Shown here: piece by piece, positions 59,274 to 64,000 of the stretch
Numbering within the stretch: the stretch's first letter is position 1
Layout of the letters: the number at the start of each line of letters is the position of its first letter
Assembly (NCBI RefSeq): GCF_020873875.1
Contig: NZ_JAHWGU010000036.1
Span: 1-64,000, forward strand
Direction of reading: 5' to 3'
DNA: 64,000 bases
Source: Actinoplanes sp. DH11
GTDB taxonomy: Bacteria; Actinomycetota; Actinomycetes; Mycobacteriales; Micromonosporaceae
Translations under genes and position numbers: made by a program
Notes under the pieces: model-generated
The model's database searches: none
Told to the model about the DNA's origin: nothing
Seen by the model: the letters and a program-made list of their open reading frames with translations, nothing else

Positions 59274-60239
59274 GGCCGCCGGCACCGTGGTCTCGTAGAC
59301 GTTCGCCCGATACAGCGCGGTCATGCCCACCTTGCGGTAGAGGCTCGCGGCGTCGGTCGGGTTCGCCAGGTCGACGCCGAGACCGGCTTTGGCGCGGCCC
59401 TGCGCCGCGTAGACGGCGAGGGCCCGGCGCAGCAGGGCCTCACCCACACCCCTCTTGCGGTACGGCCGGAGCACGCCGAGTGACTTGACCCAGCCCTCGT
59501 CGTTCTCGTCGTCGCCGCCCGAGCCACCGGACTGCAACGCGCCTGCGATCACCCCGTCGGTCTCGGCGACGAACCACTCCGCGAAGTCGACCCCGGACTC
59601 GGCCAGAAACTGCTCCCGCCAGTCCGGGTAGGCCAGGGCCCGGTGGTCGGAGTCCTGGAAGGCCGCCTCGATCACCGCGTGGAACTGCCGCATCTCGGTT
59701 TCGTCGCCGGCCCGCACCGGCCGGATCAGCACCCCCGCCGGCGGCTCGGGCGGTTGCGGCGAGACACCGGCCAGCGGCATCTGCATCCGGGCGTGCTGTT
59801 TGCGGAAGGTGAACCCGGCGTCGGTGAGCGCGTCGATGTACCGCGTCTCGGTGGGCACGGCGGCGGCGCGCACCGCGTACACCTGATGGCCGAGCTCGGC
59901 CGCCCGCTCCGCCATCCGCGCCATCATCAGCCGCAGCAGCGGCCGCTGCGCCGGCAGCCCGATCTCCGGGTGGACGTAGACCTCGACGAAGTCCCGGGCC
60001 TTGCCGGTGGGGTTGCGCGGGTAGGCCCACCCGGCGATCCGGCCACCGTCGTCCAGGACCAGCCAGCTGTCCCGGTTCATGTCGGTGTGCGGCCCGGTCA
60101 GCTCCTCGTGCACCTCGTCGAGGGTGAAGTCCGCCTCCCCCACCGCGGCGATGTCACTGGCGTGCACCATCTCGAGGATCCGGGGCGCGTCGTCGAGGGT
60201 GGGCCGGCGCAGCGTCCACCCGGCGGGAAGCTCGGTCAT
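59259..60239 (-). CDS. Tandem GNAT-family acetyltransferase
   Basis: The 326-residue product has two GNAT folds. The N-terminal one (about 5-150: WTLRRPTLDDAPRILEM, REFVEVYVHPEIGLPAQ-like RDFVEVYVHPEIGLPAQRPLL) has a degenerate CoA loop. The C-terminal one (about 165-320) has VKSLGVLRPYRKRGVGEALLRRAL and NPTDAASLYRKVGM, an intact motif A and B. The layout resembles mycothiol synthase (MshD), but identity is unproven. Several in-frame starts exist; ATG 60239 is chosen. Confidence 0.8.
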   Translation of the reverse strand: MTELPAGWTLRRPTLDDAPRILEMVHASDIAAVGEADFTLDEVHEELTGPHTDMNRDSWLVLDDGGRIAGWAYPRNPTGKARDFVEVYVHPEIGLPAQRPLLRLMMARMAERAAELGHQVYAVRAAAVPTETRYIDALTDAGFTFRKQHARMQMPLAGVSPQPPEPPAGVLIRPVRAGDETEMRQFHAVIEAAFQDSDHRALAYPDWREQFLAESGVDFAEWFVAETDGVIAGALQSGGSGGDDENDEGWVKSLGVLRPYRKRGVGEALLRRALAVYAAQGRAKAGLGVDLANPTDAASLYRKVGMTALYRANVYETTVPAASDLR

Positions 60240-60284
60240 GACCGGCATCATGACCACGGCCGCCGCCGGCTGCCAACCGGATTT

Positions 60285-61022
60285 TCAGCGCGCCAGCCGG
60301 TGTGTCAGCGACTCCAGCAGCCCGGCGAACTCGACCCGCTCGCCCCGGTCGAGCGTCGCGTAGGCCTGCCCGGCCAGCGAGTCGGCCACCGCCTCGGCCC
60401 ACATCAGGCGACGGACCAGCGGGCCGGCGTGCGGGTAGGGCGGCTGCCACCCGAACGCGACGGCACCGGTCTCCCCGTCCGGCCCGGCGATGATCGCCTC
60501 GAGCGGGGTGAGGCCACTGGCCCGGACCGCGATGACGTGCACTCCCTGCCGGTGCTCGTGCAGCAGGTGCAGCAGCGCGGCGGCCCGGGCGCCCGGCGCC
60601 GGGTCGGGCACCGGCATCGCGCGCCACGCGGCGAACAGCGGCAGCCCGGCCGCGTCCACGCCGTCCACCACCCGGCCGGCCAGCTCGACCAGCCGGGCCA
60701 GCCGGGGGAACGCGCCGAGGTGCTCAGCACCCCAGGCGCAGAGCTCGTGCAGGTGCCAGGTGGCGACTTCGACCGGCGCGGAGGTCTTCGCGGTCGCCTC
60801 CCAGCCGTCGGTGACCGCCTCGGGCGCGATGAAGGCGAGCGCGGAGGCCACCGTCTCCGGCCGGACCTCGCCGAGCGCACCCGCGCGCGCCGACACGTGG
60901 TACGCCCAGCCGGACAGACCGAGCAGGCGGGCACGACGCAACGTCTGGGGTGATTCCGCGAAGGCTCCGACGATGGAGGCGAGGCTCGCCTTGGCGTTGG
61001 CGGCAGCCTGTTCGGGGGTCAC
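60285..61022 (-). CDS. SCO6745-like helical protein
   Basis: The 245-residue Ala-rich, all-helical protein has conserved-looking segments ATWHLHELCAWGAEHLGAFPRLARLVEL, PLFAAWRAMPVPDPAPGARAAALLHLLHEHRQGVHVIAVRASGLTPLEAIIAG and GWQPPYP. The pattern matches the actinobacterial SCO6745 family, of unknown function. The His/Glu-rich helices could hold a metal, but this is a guess. The start is GTG 61022. Confidence 0.72.
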   Translation of the reverse strand: MTPEQAAANAKASLASIVGAFAESPQTLRRARLLGLSGWAYHVSARAGALGEVRPETVASALAFIAPEAVTDGWEATAKTSAPVEVATWHLHELCAWGAEHLGAFPRLARLVELAGRVVDGVDAAGLPLFAAWRAMPVPDPAPGARAAALLHLLHEHRQGVHVIAVRASGLTPLEAIIAGPDGETGAVAFGWQPPYPHAGPLVRRLMWAEAVADSLAGQAYATLDRGERVEFAGLLESLTHRLAR

Positions 61023-61108
61023 CTGCCCGATTCTGCACTCCCTGACCGGTTAAAGAAAACGCTCCCTGTGAGTTCCTTCCGCCACGACCCCGGCCGGGCC
61101 GCGGGCTC

Positions 61109-62071
61109 CTACGGCTCGGTGTCGAGGTCGTCGAGGGCGGCCTGGACGTCACCGACCCGGCGGCGGGCCGCGGCGGCCTCCCGTTCGGCGGTGCGCCGGG
61201 CCAGTTTGCGCCGGGCCACGTCGGCCACCGCCTCGGTGCGCCGCCGTTCCAGCTCGGCGAGTTCGGCGTCCAGGTCCTCGACCAGGTGACCGGCGTCCCG
61301 CTCGGCCGTCTCGGCGCGTTCCAGCTGGTCGTCGGCGCGCCGCTCGGCGGCCATCGCCATGCCCAGTTCCCGATCCAGTTCCCGGCGCCGCCGCTCGGTC
61401 TCGCGCCGCCGCTGGTCGCTCTCCCGGCGCCGCTGCTCGGCCGCGGCCCGCTCCCGGGCGGAGACGCGTTCCCCGGGCGGCGCGTCGGGCCCGGCATCAG
61501 GCCCGGCATCAGGCCCGGCGCCCGGTCCGGCGTCCGGCTCGATCGCCGGAAGCGGATCGTCGTCGGTCACCAGCCGCAACCGGGGGCGCGGCACCTCACC
61601 GAACCCGGCGTACGTCGCCGCCCGGATCAGTCGTCCGGTGCGCACCTGTGCGGCGATCTCCGGCTCGGCCAGCGCCGCGGTCAGTGTCGACTCGACCTCG
61701 CCCAGCGGCAGCCGGGCCGCCGGGGTGCCGGCGGCCACGGCCAGTTTGCGGGCCGCCCCGACGAGCGCGGAGACGAACTGCCGGCGCTGCGTGGACAGTT
61801 CCCGCAGCTGATCGCCGTGCAGGTCGCGCTGGGCGGCACGCAGGGCGGCGGAGAGCTCGACCAGTTCGTCGATCAGGTCGGGGCGTTTGAGGGCGAGCAG
61901 GTTCACCACCCAGGCGGCCACGGTCGGCTTCTTGAGCGCGGCGAGGCGTTTGGCGGTGTCCCGGTCGCCGGCCTTGCGGGCGTCCTGGATCGCGGCGGCC
62001 CGGGCCGCGACGAAACCGTCCGGTGGCTCCTCGTAGAGCCGCCGGACGACGCTGTCGGTTCCGGTCACCAC
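61109..62071 (-). CDS. Coiled-coil protein of unknown function
   Basis: The product has 320 residues. The helical N-terminal half includes AAWVVNLLALKRPDLIDELVELSAALRAAQRDLHGDQLRELSTQRRQFVSALV. A linker with repeated PDAGPDAG units follows, then a ~130-residue Arg/Glu coiled coil (RRRESDQRRRETERRRRELDRE). Related actinobacterial proteins have no known role. Two adjacent GTG codons (62071, 62068) can start it, one base past the upstream stop, so it is coupled to the metallo-hydrolase gene. Confidence 0.75.
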   Translation of the reverse strand: MVTGTDSVVRRLYEEPPDGFVAARAAAIQDARKAGDRDTAKRLAALKKPTVAAWVVNLLALKRPDLIDELVELSAALRAAQRDLHGDQLRELSTQRRQFVSALVGAARKLAVAAGTPAARLPLGEVESTLTAALAEPEIAAQVRTGRLIRAATYAGFGEVPRPRLRLVTDDDPLPAIEPDAGPGAGPDAGPDAGPDAPPGERVSARERAAAEQRRRESDQRRRETERRRRELDRELGMAMAAERRADDQLERAETAERDAGHLVEDLDAELAELERRRTEAVADVARRKLARRTAEREAAAARRRVGDVQAALDDLDTEP

Positions 62072-62072
62072 G

Positions 62073-62708
62073 TCAGTCGAGCACGCTGCCGGGAGCGAGC
62101 TGCTCGTACCTGGTGTTCGAGAACTCCGTCAGGTGCTTGCCGTAGATGGCCGACCCCCGCTCGTTCAGCAACCCGTCGTGCAGGGCGTAGGCGCGGCCCG
62201 GCCGGACCGCCCGGACGAACTCCAGCGACTCGGCGATCGTGGCCCAGGGCGCGTTCAGCGGCGCGAAGAGGGTGTCCACCGCGACACCGTCCGGTCGCAC
62301 GAACGAGTCACCCGGGTGGTAGACGTTCGTGGACCCGTCGTCGATCAGGAAGCCCAGGTTCGCGAAGACCGGCATGTACGGGTGGATGATCGCGTGCTGC
62401 CCGCCGTAGGCCCGGACCCGGAACCCGGCCGCCTCGAACTCCTCGCCCGTCGTCACCGCCGTGGTCACCTCGGCGACGTCGGTCAGCAGCGTCAGCACCG
62501 CCTCGTGCGCGAAGATCCGCAGCTCCGGTCGCCGGGCGGCCGCCGCGACGACCGCCGGCACGTCCACGTGGTCGGGGTGCTCGTGGGTGATCAGCACGGC
62601 GTCCGCACCGGCCAATGCGGACACCTCGGAGAATTCGCCGGGATCCACCACGAGAACCCCCGCACCCTCCAGCCGCAGGCATGAATGCGTGTACTTCGTG
62701 ATGCGCAC
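62073..62708 (-). CDS. Metallo-beta-lactamase-fold hydrolase
   Basis: The 211-residue product has the zinc motif ITHEHPDHVD (HxHxDH type) and further ligands in GGQHAIIHP, NVYHPGDSF and ALHDGL. It resembles the UlaG-like/L-ascorbate lactonase-type MBL proteins that act on phospho-sugars or phosphodiesters. Cytoplasmic. ATG 62708 starts directly with MRITKYTHSCLRLE, the family N-terminus. Confidence 0.87.
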   Translation of the reverse strand: MRITKYTHSCLRLEGAGVLVVDPGEFSEVSALAGADAVLITHEHPDHVDVPAVVAAAARRPELRIFAHEAVLTLLTDVAEVTTAVTTGEEFEAAGFRVRAYGGQHAIIHPYMPVFANLGFLIDDGSTNVYHPGDSFVRPDGVAVDTLFAPLNAPWATIAESLEFVRAVRPGRAYALHDGLLNERGSAIYGKHLTEFSNTRYEQLAPGSVLD

Positions 62709-62834
62709 GCCGACTCCTCGCTGCTCAATCGTGACCGTTCAGCAAGCAGTCTGCCGGAACGGAAGACCTGTGGCACACGTCCCAGCGGTCAGGCACGAGG
62801 AGACAGCGGTCAGGCACGGGAGATCGGAGCGAGG

Positions 62835-63764
62835 ATGCACGAGCGGGGAACCACCAGGCTTGTCGTGGCAGCACTGCTCACGGGTGCGCTGCTGGCCGGT
62901 TGCAGCGGCGGCGCCGACGATTCCGGCGGCTCGGCCGCCACCCAGGCCGAACCGGCGAACGGCGCCGCCGAGGCGCCGGCCGCCGAGCTCGGCGCGGCCG
63001 ATCAGGGGTCGGCGAACGGCCCGGCGAACAAGGGTCAGAACACCACGGCGCAGGCACCTGACCTGCGGGTGGACCAACGCTCGATCATCTACACCGGCTC
63101 GATCACCGTCCGGGTGGAGAACGTCACCACGGCCGCCGCGCAGGTCACCGGCATCGCCTCGGCGGCCGGCGGGTTCGTCGGTGGCGACGAGCGGCACAGC
63201 GGCACCGGCGCGGACACCGCGAACCTCACCCTGCGGGTGCCCGCCGACAAGTTCAGCTCGGTCGTCGATCAGCTCGCGGAGCTGGGCGACGAGGAGGTTC
63301 GCGGGATCAACACCGAGGACGTCACCGAGCAGGTCGTCGACCTGGACGCCCGGATCTCGGTGCAGAAGGCCCGGCTGGAGAGCGGCAAGAAGCTGCTCGC
63401 CCAGGCGAAGTCGCTCGACGACCTGGTGATGCTGGAGCGCGAGGTGGCCACCCGGGAGGCCGACCTGGCCTCACTGGAGGCGAAGAAGCGGCGGCTCGCC
63501 GACCTGACCGCGCTCTCCACCATCACGGTGGTGCTGCTCGACCCGGAGGCGACCCGGGCCGACGACGGCGACGAGCCGCCGGGCTTCCTGGCGGGTCTCG
63601 CCGGCGGCTGGAACGCGCTCGGCGCGTCGATGGCCGTGCTGGCGACCGTGCTGGGCGTGCTGCTGCCCTGGCTGGTCGTGATCGGCGTGCCGGCCGCCGC
63701 GGTCGTGGTCGGGGTCCGGCGTTACCGGCGACGGCAACTGCCGCCGCCGGCCGCGAGTTCCTGA
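62835..63764 (+). CDS. DUF4349 lipoprotein
   Basis: The 309-residue product has a lipoprotein signal with lipobox LLAGC (Cys22), an Ala/Gly-rich linker, and then the DUF4349 domain: RSIIYTGSITVRVENVTTAAAQVTGIASAAGGFVGGDERH, ANLTLRVPADKFSSVVDQLAELG, VVDLDARISVQKARLESGKKLLA. A coiled coil, a C-terminal membrane span and a basic tail follow. It is anchored in the envelope; function unknown. The start is ATG 62835 with GGAGCGAGG upstream. Confidence 0.9.
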   Translation: MHERGTTRLVVAALLTGALLAGCSGGADDSGGSAATQAEPANGAAEAPAAELGAADQGSANGPANKGQNTTAQAPDLRVDQRSIIYTGSITVRVENVTTAAAQVTGIASAAGGFVGGDERHSGTGADTANLTLRVPADKFSSVVDQLAELGDEEVRGINTEDVTEQVVDLDARISVQKARLESGKKLLAQAKSLDDLVMLEREVATREADLASLEAKKRRLADLTALSTITVVLLDPEATRADDGDEPPGFLAGLAGGWNALGASMAVLATVLGVLLPWLVVIGVPAAAVVVGVRRYRRRQLPPPAASS

Positions 63765-63807
63765 CGGCCCCGGCGCGCCCAAGGAGGGTTGACGGCCGCC
63801 GGCGTTC

Positions 63808-64000
63808 TCAGAACGCGCCGGACGAGAGCGCCGCGAGGGCGGTGTGCACCATGATCCGCACCCCGTACCCGATGCAACGCTCGTCCACGTCGAAATCGCC
63901 CTGGTGCAGGTCGTGCCGGACGTCCGAGCCGGGCGCCCCGGTGCCCAGCCGGATCATCGCACCCGGCACGTGCTCCAGGTAGAACGAGAAGTCCTCGCCG
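63808..64000 (-). CDS. M20-family amidohydrolase, C-terminal end (partial)
   Basis: The last 63 residues read GEDFSFYLEHVPGAMIRLGT then GAPGSDVRHDLHQGDFDVDE then RCIGYGVRIMVHTALAALSS and GAF. The G-E-D-F-S motif, R-L-G-T and H-x-x-x-F-D-V-D-E patterns are those of M20D amidohydrolases (hippurate hydrolase/N-acyl-amino acid deacylase type). The gene enters from beyond the right edge, so its start and the metal centre are not visible. Confidence 0.85.
   Translation of the reverse strand, partial: GEDFSFYLEHVPGAMIRLGTGAPGSDVRHDLHQGDFDVDERCIGYGVRIMVHTALAALSSGAF

Overview
The window is GC-rich actinobacterial chromosome with frequent GTG starts, 4-nt stop/start overlaps and a dense two-strand layout. 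Gene content and order (ispH-xseA-xseB-DUF4245-glpX, phoH, a short-chain type cis-prenyltransferase, birA-accD...accE-maf-accA, lpdA-type quinone reductase, mycosin-linked genes) suggest the family Micromonosporaceae, probably an Actinoplanes-like genus. The genus is an inference from gene style; no rRNA is present. No tRNA, rRNA or CRISPR array was recognised.

Layout. 1-186: the 3' end of an IS630-type transposase abutting a palindromic repeat. 425-5198: a TetR-controlled alcohol/aldehyde dehydrogenase operon divergent from an acyl-CoA ligase; together they would turn an alcohol into an acyl-CoA. 5216-12425: small enzymes and regulators (Nudix hydrolase, degenerate pterin-dehydratase-like protein, PH-domain protein, peptidase E with a nucleotidyltransferase, G5-domain protein, MarR, PAP2-like membrane protein, TetR/GNAT pair, DUF1905). 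12514-14220: a gene graveyard. Truncated Uma2, HigA-like and GntR genes, two chimeric fragments of ychF and an intact RHH/PIN toxin-antitoxin pair lie between two copies of a ~210-bp direct repeat, each led by a 73-nt palindrome. 14233-24542: ychF, a hydrolase with two tandem operators, an alkylation-repair pair (AdaA-AlkA fusion and ogt) with two DnaA boxes between them, valS, membrane proteins, rmuC and ispH. 24633-29669: xseAB, DUF4245, glpX and rhomboid. 29713-33092: a trypsin-like protease, a secreted transglycosylase and PIN-PhoH. 33365-38070: trehalose-phosphatase, a cis-prenyltransferase, a geranylgeranyl-reductase-like enzyme and PEP carboxykinase. 38382-40357: an ECF sigma factor with a fused zinc domain, and two GtrA proteins.

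40388-56129 is an acyl-CoA carboxylase region. birA, accD, accE, maf and accA are all present, but accD is separated from accE/accA by a 1,469-residue Ser/Thr kinase. An ESX/type VII-like trio (two secretion-associated proteins and a mycosin) plus a fourth copy of the palindrome lie between accE and maf. BirA should biotinylate the AccA carrier lysine, and AccA, AccD and AccE would form the carboxylase. 56561-64000: DedA protein, NAD(P)H-quinone dehydrogenase, gamma-glutamylcyclotransferase, tandem-GNAT protein, SCO6745-like protein, coiled-coil protein, metallo-beta-lactamase-fold protein, DUF4349 lipoprotein and the end of an M20 amidohydrolase.

The strongest unusual signals are (i) the four-member palindromic element family, one copy apparently interrupted by an IS630 element at its CTAG and two copies carried in a duplicated block with a rearranged piece of ychF, and (ii) the giant kinase, whose linker carries seven 15-residue repeats each centred on a conserved acidic-Lys/Arg-Thr site.
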